Shown: positions 1 to 7,535 of the stretch, in pieces
Numbering within the stretch: the stretch's first letter is position 1
Layout of the letters: each line of letters opens with the position of its first letter
DNA from: a virus
Reading direction: 5' to 3' (one strand)
Length of the DNA stretch: 25,344 bases
Virus record (IMG/VR): IMGVR_UViG_3300032315_001177
Location: 1-25,344 of that record
Made by a program: the position numbers and the translations under genes
The notes under the pieces: generated by a model
What the model was told of the DNA's origin: nothing
Seen by the model: only the letters and a program-made list of their open reading frames with translations
Databases searched by the model: none

Positions 1-576
1 GTGAGTGGAATGGGACTTGATGCTTTTAAGAAAAGGTATGAAGACCTACAAAGCTTGGTGATAACTTATAACGAACATCCTCTTGATCTGAAGCTCAAGA
101 ACAAAACTACAAATCAGTGGTACGCAAGTCTTCATGCACTTGTTCCTAAATACATGTTCTACATTGACAGCTATATTTTAGCTGACAAAGGAGAGTGTAG
201 GGATAGAGTGATATGGATCAATAGAGATCTTGCTAAACATGGTGATCTTCAGTTTATTCTGAATAATGACCATTATAAACCTTCGTTTGAATATCAGGAA
301 ACATTCAACTTCCTGTCCTCTGATGAGATAAGTGTCTTTACAGATGGAACATTCACACCAAAGCAGGTTTTCATATCATACATGCGTTATCCTGTCTATA
401 TGAACAAAGAGGGATATGTAATGCTGGATGGTAAAGATTCCTATGATGAAAATTGTGAACTTGAAACATATCTGGAAGATGAACTTCTGGATCTCACAGT
501 TCAAAACCTTGCAATGTACACTGAAAATGCGTCTGCAGTTCAATCTTCTCAGATGAGGATACAGACAAACGAATAA
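1..576 (+). CDS. Conserved virion structural protein, 5' end probably outside the window
   Basis: The reading frame is open from the first base and ends in TAA. The GTG at base 1 may be an internal Val, so the true start is probably upstream and only the C-terminal 191 residues are visible. The C-terminal stretch (LEDELLDLTVQNLAMYTEN, then SSQMRIQTNE at the very end) resembles the end of a virion protein that I recognise from crAss-like phages and relatives, located near the capsid genes. No enzyme motif, signal peptide or membrane segment is visible. The next gene starts 26 nt downstream with no terminator between, so the two are probably co-transcribed. The exact place in the particle cannot be told from this sequence; a head or head-neighbouring role is an inference from position. 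Confidence 0.6.
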   Translation: MSGMGLDAFKKRYEDLQSLVITYNEHPLDLKLKNKTTNQWYASLHALVPKYMFYIDSYILADKGECRDRVIWINRDLAKHGDLQFILNNDHYKPSFEYQETFNFLSSDEISVFTDGTFTPKQVFISYMRYPVYMNKEGYVMLDGKDSYDENCELETYLEDELLDLTVQNLAMYTENASAVQSSQMRIQTNE

Positions 577-602
577 GTTTTTAACATTTAAAATAAAATA
601 AA

Positions 603-1784
603 ATGGCTGATTTTTCTCTAACTACGCTCTTCGTGGTTCCTGTTGGCAGTGGTATTGCTACTCCTGTTAGCGCAGCTTCCACGCAAGACCTCACCCCTGG
701 TAAAGTGGGTTTTTATGGCACTTCTGCAGCTGGTGTTCCTTACAGCTGTCTCACTGCAGCTACTATTCCTGCTGCTCCGTATTTCTACGTTGCTCAAGGT
801 AGGACTAATACCTATCTGCAAGGTAGCAAGAGGTCGGATAAGATTAAGGGATGTCCTAGTGCAAACTGTTCATCTAACGTAACTGAGTGGTATAAAGTGG
901 GAGGATGTCCTACGCCCATCACTCAAATTACAGATGTTACTGATTGGGATGTAAAATGCGGTGAAGTGGTAACTGTTACCCTTCGTGCACACTCTTCCTA
1001 TCTGGACACTCTGTATTTCAATGGTTTCACTCGTAGTGTAACTGTACAAGCTCCTTGCTGCGATTGCGGTGCTGATCCTTGTGACTCTGTTGATATCCCT
1101 GCTCTGATTGACAGCATTATTGCTAAATTCCTTCAGGAAGCTCCTGGCATCAATCCTGACAACATCACTTTCAGTGATTTCTACAGCTTTGGAAGGGTTG
1201 GTAACATTCTTCGCATCTTTGCTAAACCGCTCACCAAATACGGACAGCCGTGTGATGTTGCAGCATTCCCTTACGAGTATGACAGGATGTACTTCCGTAC
1301 ATTTGTTTACAAAGGCCCTGCCACCACCGCTGACTTCATCGTAGCTGATGCTTGTGATGTTGCAGCAAAAGCTCAAGTGGTACAGCGTGCTGATTATGCA
1401 TATGGTTCTTCTGATGAGATTGCTCAACTGGAAAAGAACTACTACAGCTACCAAGCTGGTTATCTGAAGCACCTCTACAGGATGGCTGGATACAACGGAA
1501 ACTTTGAATCTTGGGTGACTGCAGGTGCAACTTATGACACCTACTACATCAAGTTCAATGACTATGACAAGAGTGCTTATCAGTGGGGCGATTACATTCA
1601 GGAAGATTCCATGGTGATTATTGCTGTACAAACTGGTTCTGCTGAAGCTACGTCAGTGAGCTCTATTCTCACTGCTGCTCTTGGCACTCCTGTTGATGCT
1701 GGTGCAGTTTGTCTGACAACGACATCTACCACCACTCTGACACCTCCTACTACCACTACCAGCACCACTACGCTGATACCGTAA
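603..1784 (+). CDS. Abundant-type virion protein with C-terminal Thr-rich tail (putative head/auxiliary capsid protein)
   Basis: A 393-residue protein starting MADFSLTTLFVVPVG after an A-rich leader (aaaataaaataaa). The body (about residues 1-370) contains Cys pairs near 150-160 (CCDCGADPC) and an aromatic-rich second half (YDRMYFRTFVY, NYYSYQAGYLKHLYRMAG). Residues 372-393 are a Thr/Ser/Pro-rich linker that ends the protein with LIP and a tandem TAA TAG stop, so nothing follows the linker. Its own strong terminator follows within 80 nt. A single-gene terminator and a position upstream of the neck and tail genes suggest a highly expressed virion component; an auxiliary capsid or head-decoration protein is my best guess. 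I do not recognise a defined domain. It could instead be another major structural protein of the head. Confidence 0.6.
   Translation: MADFSLTTLFVVPVGSGIATPVSAASTQDLTPGKVGFYGTSAAGVPYSCLTAATIPAAPYFYVAQGRTNTYLQGSKRSDKIKGCPSANCSSNVTEWYKVGGCPTPITQITDVTDWDVKCGEVVTVTLRAHSSYLDTLYFNGFTRSVTVQAPCCDCGADPCDSVDIPALIDSIIAKFLQEAPGINPDNITFSDFYSFGRVGNILRIFAKPLTKYGQPCDVAAFPYEYDRMYFRTFVYKGPATTADFIVADACDVAAKAQVVQRADYAYGSSDEIAQLEKNYYSYQAGYLKHLYRMAGYNGNFESWVTAGATYDTYYIKFNDYDKSAYQWGDYIQEDSMVIIAVQTGSAEATSVSSILTAALGTPVDAGAVCLTTTSTTTLTPPTTTTSTTTLIP
1716..1781 (+). repeat. Thr/Ser-rich linker coding tract at the C-terminus of the 393-residue protein
   Basis: Residues 372-393 are almost only Thr, Ser, Pro and Leu (TTTSTTTLTPPTTTTSTTT). 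The same type of tract occurs four times in the muzzle-type protein and once in the next gene. Here no domain follows it. Confidence 0.9.
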
Positions 1785-1813
1785 TAGAAGACAGAAACAA
1801 TATCATATAACCT

Positions 1814-1860
1814 AAGCCAGAGGGTAAGAGAGGACTTCTCAAATCCTCTGGCTTTTTTAA
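1814..1860 (+). terminator. Rho-independent terminator
   Basis: A perfect 10-bp inverted repeat (aagccagagg at 1814-1823, cctctggctt at 1845-1854) closes a 21-nt loop and is followed by a T run (1853-1858). It lies between the abundant-type virion gene and the next operon. The following gene starts only 10 nt after the T run, so that gene is either expressed by readthrough or from a promoter within or before the hairpin. Confidence 0.88.
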
Positions 1861-1869
1861 TTGGAACAT

Positions 1870-2433
1870 ATGGCTCTTAAATTGGATATATTGGTTGTTC
1901 CTACATACAACACGCTTACAATGGCTGTGTTGGATGCTTCCACATATGATGTTTCTCCTACAAACCCTACACTTAAAATACTTGCTCCTGGATTTGACGA
2001 AGTGAGTATTCCTTTCGGACCTGGTGAAGTGAACATCATCAATTCATTGAACCTAGGACTTACGTCTGCTAGTGAGGATCTTCTTCCTATTCCTGATGGT
2101 GTTTACACCCTTACATATTCTATAGATCCTGCAGCAACTAATTATGTTACAAAAAACATAATGAGAGTTGATCAATTGCAGGAAAGGTTTGATGAAGCAT
2201 TCATGAAACTTGATATGATGGAGTGTGATCTTGCTATCAAGAAGCAACAGAAGGTAAATCTTGACAGTGTATATTATTTCATACAGGGTTCAATAGCTGC
2301 TGCAAATAACTGTGCCATTGAGACAGCAAACAGGCTATATCAACAGGCAGCAAAAATGCTTAGTTATTTCAGCAGGGGAGACTGTGGATGTTCTGGAAAC
2401 AATTATTATACAAACATTACATATAACTGTTAA
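1870..2433 (+). CDS. Conserved crAss-like virion protein of unknown function
   Basis: A 187-residue protein starting MALKLDILVVPTYNTLT. I chose ATG 1870 over the in-frame TTG at 1861, which sits directly on the terminator T run. The first half looks beta-rich (a repeating hydrophobic pattern through IPFGPGEVNIINS and LPIPDGVYTLTYSI). The second half looks helical (MRVDQLQERFDEAFMKLDMM, then an Ala-rich stretch IQGSIAAANNCAIETANRLY) and ends in a Cys cluster (GDCGCSGNN). I recognise this arrangement from crAss-like phage virion regions, always near the small Cys-rich and fibre genes, but no biochemical function is known to me. Only one nucleotide separates its stop from the next ATG, so translation is probably coupled. 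A fibre or head-vertex accessory part is an inference. Confidence 0.65.
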   Translation: MALKLDILVVPTYNTLTMAVLDASTYDVSPTNPTLKILAPGFDEVSIPFGPGEVNIINSLNLGLTSASEDLLPIPDGVYTLTYSIDPAATNYVTKNIMRVDQLQERFDEAFMKLDMMECDLAIKKQQKVNLDSVYYFIQGSIAAANNCAIETANRLYQQAAKMLSYFSRGDCGCSGNNYYTNITYNC

Positions 2434-2434
2434 T

Positions 2435-2578
2435 ATGGCAAATTGTAGTAGATGCGGAATAAGCGTAGGCTGCGGATGTCAATTGATAAATGGAATGTGT
2501 GCAGCCTGTAATGCAGCTGTTAAACAAACTATTCAAAAAGTTAAAAATGTTATCTCCAAGGCTTACAAATTGTGTTGA
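2435..2578 (+). CDS. Small Cys-rich (zinc-ribbon-like) protein
   Basis: A 47-residue protein (MANCSRCGISVGCGC...) starting one nucleotide after the previous stop. The ATG at 2435 is preferred to the upstream in-frame start at 2312, which would overlap the previous gene over 120 nt. The Cys pattern C4-x2-C7, C13-x-C15, C22-x2-C25 could hold one zinc ion in a knuckle or ribbon. The rest is a Lys-rich amphipathic helix ending in Cys (KKVKN...YKLC region). Its stop codon lies 32 nt inside the next gene. I have seen similar short Cys-rich proteins in crAss-like genomes at this place, but their function is not known to me. A stabilising part of a fibre or a scaffold-like role is possible; nothing in the sequence decides it. 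Confidence 0.6.
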   Translation: MANCSRCGISVGCGCQLINGMCAACNAAVKQTIQKVKNVISKAYKLC

Positions 2579-2813
2579 GTGTGCATCCATTCCTGTACTG
2601 CTTGCAGACATTGATTGCAAGCTTACAGAACTAGCGAAAAATGCATACAACAACATTGTGTTTTCTCTGAATAGACCCATTTGTGGAACAGTGGTGAGTG
2701 ATCTTTTGAACTACAAGAGAATACTTCTTTTCAAGCACTGCAATCCAGATTATGCATCTTGTTATTCTGTAGAACAGATAGCAAGCAGGGTGAAAATTTT
2801 AATCAATAAATAA
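2547..2813 (+). CDS. Conserved small crAss-like protein of unknown function
   Basis: An 88-residue protein with start ATG 2547 preceded by ttaaaa, overlapping the previous gene by 32 nt in another frame. An upstream in-frame ATG at 2490 exists but would overlap the Cys-rich gene much further. The sequence (MLSPRLTNCVECASIPVLLA, then LTELAKNAYNNIVFSLNR) is mainly helical, with one CxxC near residues 9-12 and further Cys at 24, 46, 64 and 71. I recognise the core CASIPVLLADIDCKLTELAK as conserved in crAss-like virion regions, without an assigned role. The overlap suggests translational coupling with the Cys-rich gene before it, and the fibre gene follows 8 nt later, so the three may form one structural unit. 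Confidence 0.6.
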   Translation: MLSPRLTNCVECASIPVLLADIDCKLTELAKNAYNNIVFSLNRPICGTVVSDLLNYKRILLFKHCNPDYASCYSVEQIASRVKILINK

Positions 2814-2821
2814 ATTACAAA

Positions 2822-3943
2822 ATGTGTTCAAATTGCTATAATGGATGCGTTGAAGTGTCTTCAGATAAATGCGTAAGATACACAGGTGTCAATATTCCTG
2901 AGTTGGGTATATCCAATGGTGATACATTGTTCCACGTGGAACAACAGCTGATAGCCCACCTCACCTCAGTGATTAATGGTTCAGGAATTAAAATCACTTT
3001 TGCACCATCCATCCTTTGTGATCTTATTAAAAAATATCTTCCTACATGTGGTGATGTATCTCTCAATGATGTACTCATCACTCTTGTAAATGCTGTTTGT
3101 GATCTACAAGCACAAGTCACTGGTATTAAGGAAGATGTAGATGCTCTAAACGCTGATTATAATATAGGATGTCTCACTGGTGTCACTTCTTCCTCAGATA
3201 CACATGATGTTGTACAAGCAGTGATTGCAAGTGTTTGTTCTGCCATCTCTGATTTAGAAGCACTTTCTCTTGATGTAAGCACTAACTATGTAGCAATTTC
3301 TGACATCAATACATACATTGCTGAATATTTAGCAAGCATTCCTTCCACAAACAAGGCATATAGCAACATGGTTCCTTACACTGTAGTGGAATACTATGGT
3401 TCTCTTTCTAACTTTCCTAATCCAGGAGATGAATTTGATGTAAATGGTGTAGGACAAGGATATTGGGAAAAGGTGTATTTGTGTAATGGTCTCAATGCAA
3501 CTCCTGATAAGCGTGGAAGAGTGGGAGTGGGTGTTATTGTAGGTGTTGGTGGTGGACCTCTTAACTCTGCTGTAAATCCTGCATCCAGTCCTTTCAATCC
3601 AAATTATAATCTTACTGATATAGCAGGAGCAAATAGTGTCACTCTCACAAACTCTCAAATCCCTGCCCACACTCACACTACCACTGTAGGTGATCCTGGG
3701 CACAAACATCCCACTGAGAAGTTTTATGCAAGGGCAATAAACTATGGAAACGAAAACTCCACCCCTGTTCTTCAATCTCAATTAGGAACAAACTCAAACT
3801 TGGTCACTCCTTCTACAGACAATTCAGCAACTACTGCCACTACAGGTGTTTCTGTTTCTGTCAATCCAAACACAGGTGGAGGTGGAGCTCACTCTAACAC
3901 ACAACCTTCTCTTGCATGTTACTACATAATGTACAAACCTTAA
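2822..3943 (+). CDS. Fibre protein with C-terminal phage tail-collar domain
   Basis: A 373-residue protein. The N-terminus (MCSNCYNGCVEVSSDKCVRY) is a Cys-rich cap that I recognise as a conserved attachment segment in crAss-like phages. Residues about 35-170 hold alternating helical stretches (HVEQQLIAHLTSVING, LITLVNAVCDLQAQVTG) of a fibre shaft type. From about residue 205 the protein matches the tail-collar family: GYWEKVYLCNGLNATPDKRG, a Gly-rich turn region, then LTNSQIPAHTHTTT with closely spaced His (HTH, GHKH), a Ser/Thr/Asn-rich insert and the closing segment GGAHSNTQPSLACYYIMY. In collar proteins such as T4 gp12 clustered His residues bind metal inside the trimer; here that is inference. 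Likely role: receptor-contacting fibre on head or tail. A strong terminator follows directly. Confidence 0.82.
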   Translation: MCSNCYNGCVEVSSDKCVRYTGVNIPELGISNGDTLFHVEQQLIAHLTSVINGSGIKITFAPSILCDLIKKYLPTCGDVSLNDVLITLVNAVCDLQAQVTGIKEDVDALNADYNIGCLTGVTSSSDTHDVVQAVIASVCSAISDLEALSLDVSTNYVAISDINTYIAEYLASIPSTNKAYSNMVPYTVVEYYGSLSNFPNPGDEFDVNGVGQGYWEKVYLCNGLNATPDKRGRVGVGVIVGVGGGPLNSAVNPASSPFNPNYNLTDIAGANSVTLTNSQIPAHTHTTTVGDPGHKHPTEKFYARAINYGNENSTPVLQSQLGTNSNLVTPSTDNSATTATTGVSVSVNPNTGGGGAHSNTQPSLACYYIMYKP

Positions 3944-3949
3944 AATATA

Positions 3950-3981
3950 AAATTTTGCATTTGTTGGTTTTTGCAAAATTT
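3950..3981. repeat. Inverted repeat ahead of the terminator
   Basis: A perfect 10-bp inverted repeat (aaattttgca at 3950-3959, tgcaaaattt at 3972-3981) with a 12-nt loop, directly after the fibre gene stop. The stem is AT-rich and has no T run of its own; it may help the adjacent terminator or protect the 3' end of the mRNA. Confidence 0.7.
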
Positions 3982-4013
3982 AGCCCTGGCATTTCTATGT
4001 TGGGGCTTTTTTT
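3982..4013 (+). terminator. Rho-independent terminator after the fibre operon
   Basis: The stem agccc (3982-3986) pairs with gggct (4003-4007), extended by G-U pairs, and is followed by a run of seven T (4007-4013). Together with the preceding inverted repeat it closes the operon 1870-3943. Confidence 0.8.
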
Positions 4014-4118
4014 GTAATTGAATTAATTAATCTATATAATTAGACTAGTTAAATTAATTTGGAAAAGTTCAAACAATTTCATATCTTCACCGCAATTTTA
4101 ACTAAACTGTACTCATAA
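4014..4118 (+). promoter_or_regulatory. AT-rich leader, probable promoter region of the tail operon
   Basis: About 105 nt of non-coding, strongly AT-rich sequence between a terminator and the first gene of a long gene run, so a promoter is expected here. The best candidate I find for the Bacteroidota -7 box (TAnnTTTG) is ttaatttg at 4054-4061, with one mismatch and no well-spaced -33 TTG. The claim therefore rests on position more than on motif; a phage-specific promoter would not be recognised by eye. Confidence 0.35.
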
Positions 4119-5366
4119 ATGACTGATAATCAACATATACTCTCTCAACTCCAAGAATTGTTGGGCTGGAAGAAGAGCAAAAAGTTCTACGCTGAGAAGT
4201 TGGGAGTGACAGAAGCAGAAGTGGATGAGTTGATGAAGGAAATAAGACATAGCCAATCCATATCAGATGAAGCAGAAGTTGCAAATTATATAGGTGCTTT
4301 AGAGGATGAAATTGTTCATTACAAAGAAAACCTCAAAGACGGACTTGGAGAAGTGATTATCAATTGTCCAGATGAAATAAGAACACTGGAGGAGTTGATT
4401 AAGAAGTGTAAGATAGACACTTCCAAATGGGAGATTGTAAAATACGTACAGAACTATTGGGGAAACAAAGAAAACCCTTACTGGCAAGTGAAAGCTTGGT
4501 TGTCTAAAAAGAAAGAGGACAATCTGTTTCAACAAAACTTTATAGATTTTCTTTCATCCTATTCTTTCCATTCTTCAGAAATAGAACCTCCTGAAGTGGA
4601 TGTTGATAAATCAGATGCTTGTCTTGTAATAAATAAACAAGATGCCCATTTTGATAAACATGATGTTGATGGTGAGAACGACATTGAATCCAGATTTGCA
4701 GACATCTATCAACGATTATACACCATCTTGGCTCAAGCAAAACTTAGCAACAACATTGAAAAAATCATCTATATAATAGGAAGTGATGAGCTGAACAGTG
4801 AGTTCACCCAAACAACTACAAAGGGTACACCACAACAAAATATACAAACCTATCACGAAACTTTCAAGTTGGTTTGTGAATTTGAAAAAAACATAATAAA
4901 ACTACTTCTTGAGAATGCCGAACGTGTGGATGTAATATATGTTCCTGGAAATCATGATGAATATGTAGGATGGCACTTGATCAATTGGTTAAGTGCCTTT
5001 TACGTTGATGGAAGAATAAATTTTGATTGTGAGCCAAAGTATAGGAAATATGTGAGCTATGGAGAGACAGCAATGATGTTTAATCATGGTGATGCCATGA
5101 AACCAGCAAAGCTTGCAGCCATCTTTCCTATGGAATATCGTGAACTATGGTCTTATCATGGCAACTTCTACATATTTACAGGAGACAAGCACCATGAACT
5201 AAGCCAAGACTTCAATGGTATAAAGTTTTATCAAATCCCAGCTTTCTCCAAAGCACATAGTAAATGGGATGAGAAAAACGGATACACATCCTCCAGAGGA
5301 GAAGTGACGGCATTCCTCATAGAAAAGTATGATGGAATAACAAATATATTCAAACAGTATTTATAA
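4119..5366 (+). CDS. Calcineurin-like metallophosphoesterase with HTH-like N-terminus
   Basis: A 415-residue protein. Residues 5-50 (LSQLQELLGWKKSKKFYAEK, then LGVTEAEVDELMKE) look like a helix-turn-helix. Residues about 85-125 hold a segment common before phage phosphoesterase domains (CKIDTSKWEIVKY, WQVKAWLSKK). The catalytic part begins near residue 168: D175-A-H177, G221-S-D-E-L-N226, G277-N-H-D-E281, N322-H323-G-D325 and G355-D-K-H358-H359. These fit the metal ligands of the calcineurin-like family (DxH, GDxxN-type, GNHD, H, GxH), with Ser in the GD position and a GDKHH form at the last motif. The likely reaction is metal-dependent phosphodiester or phosphomonoester hydrolysis; the substrate is unknown. 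It is the first gene after a terminator and its stop overlaps the next ATG (TAATG), so it is co-expressed with neck proteins. Confidence 0.85.
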   Translation: MTDNQHILSQLQELLGWKKSKKFYAEKLGVTEAEVDELMKEIRHSQSISDEAEVANYIGALEDEIVHYKENLKDGLGEVIINCPDEIRTLEELIKKCKIDTSKWEIVKYVQNYWGNKENPYWQVKAWLSKKKEDNLFQQNFIDFLSSYSFHSSEIEPPEVDVDKSDACLVINKQDAHFDKHDVDGENDIESRFADIYQRLYTILAQAKLSNNIEKIIYIIGSDELNSEFTQTTTKGTPQQNIQTYHETFKLVCEFEKNIIKLLLENAERVDVIYVPGNHDEYVGWHLINWLSAFYVDGRINFDCEPKYRKYVSYGETAMMFNHGDAMKPAKLAAIFPMEYRELWSYHGNFYIFTGDKHHELSQDFNGIKFYQIPAFSKAHSKWDEKNGYTSSRGEVTAFLIEKYDGITNIFKQYL

Positions 5367-6097
5367 TGGCAACGTTAAGGAAATTGGTTTCAGATGTCAG
5401 GGGAATGCACAGATTGCTGTCCACTGACAACCTTATTACAGATAGGGTGATAGCTTCTGAAATCAAGAATAACACCCTTCTTCTTGTAAAAAGGGAGACC
5501 AATCTCAGGAAACTTTGGGCTACAAACACCATATTTACCACCATCCCATGCTTGGAAATGGTGGAAGTTCCTATTTCAGAATGTTGTGATTATGCAGATC
5601 CTTGTAATGTTGCAAGGAGCAAATACAAACTTCCAAAGATAGCAGAAGGAAACTATCAATATCTGATTCAGGGAGTTTATTCAATAAATGCGATGAGCGG
5701 TATGGGTAAGAAGATAAAAGAGATTACAATCAACAGATATGTCAATCTCCTAAAACTTCCCATAATAAAGAATGAGGAATATTATTGGATAATGAATGGC
5801 TACCTGTACATCAGTAATCCACTATTACAGGCAGTGAGGATAAGTGCTTATTTTGAGCAGGACGTTCCTAATGATATTCTATATCCTAAGGATTGTAATT
5901 GTAACAATCCTATTGTAACAAACGATGAGTATTGTTTAAACCCTTTAGATAAAGAATATGCCTGTCCAGGGTATTTGGAAAAACAAGTTCTTGAGTTGAC
6001 ATCTCAAAAGCTCATGAACACTTATTTCAGACTAAAAGAAGACCTTACATCAAACAATGTGGACGGACAGGCAGTAAATGCACCAAACGGATCATGA
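5366..6097 (+). CDS. crAss-like neck/tail ring-type protein
   Basis: A 243-residue protein whose ATG shares one base with the stop of the phosphoesterase gene. The N-terminus (RLLSTDNLITDRVIASEIKN, then LLLVKRETNLRKLW) is a conserved helical segment that I recognise from a family of crAss-like structural proteins encoded just before the IHF-like gene. The middle (TTIPCLEMVEVPISECCDYA, YLYISNPLLQAVRISAYF) is beta-rich and contains CNCNN near residue 180. In the crAss-like particle the proteins encoded here build rings between portal and muzzle; assigning this one to such a ring is inference from neighbours and pattern. It ends with an ATGA overlap to the next gene, the tightest form of coupling, as expected for subunits needed in fixed ratio. 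Confidence 0.65.
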   Translation: MATLRKLVSDVRGMHRLLSTDNLITDRVIASEIKNNTLLLVKRETNLRKLWATNTIFTTIPCLEMVEVPISECCDYADPCNVARSKYKLPKIAEGNYQYLIQGVYSINAMSGMGKKIKEITINRYVNLLKLPIIKNEEYYWIMNGYLYISNPLLQAVRISAYFEQDVPNDILYPKDCNCNNPIVTNDEYCLNPLDKEYACPGYLEKQVLELTSQKLMNTYFRLKEDLTSNNVDGQAVNAPNGS

Positions 6098-6567
6098 GAG
6101 TATCAGTTGATTTTAGGTCAGCAAGCAAAGAAAACTACAACGACTTTTGCAAGAAGCACCCTTCCATAAAACTCACCTTTGATGAATGGAGGAATATAGT
6201 GTATTCCTTCAACGAAGCTTTCAGAAACTACATACTTGAAACTGGAGAGAAAGCCAAACTTCCTTATGGGTTTGGTGAATTTTCCATTAATAAGAAGAAG
6301 CGTAGGAAGATGAAAGGTGTTAACGATGAATTCATCAATCTTCCTATAGACTGGCAAAAGACGAGAGAGAAAGGAAAATACATCTACAATTTCAATTATC
6401 ACACTGAAGGATATTTCTTCGGATGGATGTGGTTTAAGAAATCAGCAAGATTCAAGCATGCAGATCTTTGGTATTTCAAACCTTCAAGGGTGACATCCAG
6501 ACTTCTGTCGCACTACATAAAAACTGATGAAAAATACCAACACATCTATAGAACCTGGAAATTTTAA
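6094..6567 (+). CDS. IHF-like small protein, probable tail ring component
   Basis: A 157-residue basic protein (MRVSVDFRSASKENYNDFCK). Residues about 27-70 (TFDEWRNIVYSFNEAFRNYI, then GEKAKLPYGFGEFSINKKKR) follow the pattern of the integration host factor/HU-like genes annotated in crAss-like phages at this position: two helices, then a G-F-G-x-F strand and a basic turn. The C-terminal half is unlike bacterial IHF and is rich in Trp, Phe and Tyr (FFGWMWFKKS, HADLWYFKPS). My recollection is that some IHF-fold proteins of crAss-like phages were found to be structural ring subunits of the tail; that role fits the position between a ring-type and a gp4-like gene better than DNA binding. The start overlaps the previous gene by 4 nt; the next starts 3 nt later. 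Confidence 0.7.
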   Translation: MRVSVDFRSASKENYNDFCKKHPSIKLTFDEWRNIVYSFNEAFRNYILETGEKAKLPYGFGEFSINKKKRRKMKGVNDEFINLPIDWQKTREKGKYIYNFNYHTEGYFFGWMWFKKSARFKHADLWYFKPSRVTSRLLSHYIKTDEKYQHIYRTWKF

Positions 6568-6570
6568 AAT

Positions 6571-7533
6571 ATGTCTTATTATTACAAATATGATTTCACT
6601 TCCCCTGAGGTCATATACGCTACTGTCAAAGAAGAACTCAAAAGTTATTTTGACACAGGGGCTATAGATGACTTGATGTTCCCCACCTACCTTGACAAAT
6701 GTCTGAGGAAGTTGGGCAGGTCAAGCTATGTTATTACAGAACAACCTCTTGAAATAGAGGATTTCCAAGCAAGGCTTCCAGACAACTTTTATGCTGTAAG
6801 AGAAGCATGGATGTGCACGGAGATTCCTCAATATCCCTATCAAACAGCAAATTCTTTCTACTCACAAGCTGCTTCTGAAACCACTATTCAAGTGAGCCCC
6901 ATCATATCAAATGGCACTCCCTGTACATCAAATTGTCCTCCTGACAATTGTACATGTATGCCAGAATTGATTCAGGCTGTTTATAAAACAAACCACCAAA
7001 CTACAAGATCTTACAAAAGAGCATATCTTCTGAAGCCAGGAAACATCTCTGCAAGAAACCATTGTGATGTAGAATATACAAATGCTTGGAGGTTCACAGC
7101 AACTAATCCTGCTCTTAATGAATTCACTCCTGGTTCTGCTAGTTATGATTCTTTTGACATAAGGGACAACAAATTTGTCACTAATTTCAGAAATGGAATA
7201 GTGCATTTGATCTTCTATGCAAATGAATACGATGGTTCTGGGAATCAACTTATGCCTGATAACTTTCGTGTAAGGGAATATATAGAGGCATTCATAAAAT
7301 ACAAGGTGTTTGAAACTCTGTCAAATCAAATAAATGATGAGACATTTGAGCAGATAAACAGAAAACTTGGTTATTACAAACAGCTTTCTGAAGAAGCATT
7401 CATCATGGCAATGATTGAGATAAAGAAGCAGGATGCATATGCAAAGCAAAGGAGGATAAAACAAGACCTCAACAGGTTCAACATGTATGAACTTCCTAAC
7501 AGAATAAGCAGAAATTGGCGTAGAAATAACTAA
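6571..7533 (+). CDS. Tail stabilisation/head-completion protein, P22 gp4-like
   Basis: A 320-residue protein. The N-terminal part (YYYKYDFTSPEVIYATVKEE, then DTGAIDDLMFPTYLDKCLRK) matches the tail stabilisation family (P22 gp4-like) that closes the portal in crAss-like phages. A Cys-rich insertion (CTSNCPPDNCTC, about residues 113-124) sits in the first half. The C-terminal third (REYIEAFIKYKVFETLSNQI, then LGYYKQLSEEAFIMAMIEIK) is helical and ends basic with RNWRRNN. In related particles this protein binds the portal as a ring and receives the tail hub. The order ring-type, IHF-like, gp4-like, muzzle is the conserved crAss-like tail cluster, which supports the call strongly. The downstream gene starts 2 nt after its stop. 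Confidence 0.78.
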   Translation: MSYYYKYDFTSPEVIYATVKEELKSYFDTGAIDDLMFPTYLDKCLRKLGRSSYVITEQPLEIEDFQARLPDNFYAVREAWMCTEIPQYPYQTANSFYSQAASETTIQVSPIISNGTPCTSNCPPDNCTCMPELIQAVYKTNHQTTRSYKRAYLLKPGNISARNHCDVEYTNAWRFTATNPALNEFTPGSASYDSFDIRDNKFVTNFRNGIVHLIFYANEYDGSGNQLMPDNFRVREYIEAFIKYKVFETLSNQINDETFEQINRKLGYYKQLSEEAFIMAMIEIKKQDAYAKQRRIKQDLNRFNMYELPNRISRNWRRNN

Positions 7534-7535
7534 TC

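Noticed and set aside
870-1631. Long open frame of 253 codons on the - strand
   Set aside because: It lies wholly antisense to the 393-residue virion gene, has no known pattern, and arises from the codon use of the real gene. All other genes are on the + strand.
1861-1869. TTG start for the 187-residue virion protein
   Set aside because: It lies directly on the terminator T run; the ATG nine bases later gives a normal N-terminus.
2490-2546. Upstream ATG for the 88-residue protein
   Set aside because: It would overlap most of the Cys-rich gene; ATG 2547 has an A-rich leader and begins at the conserved part.
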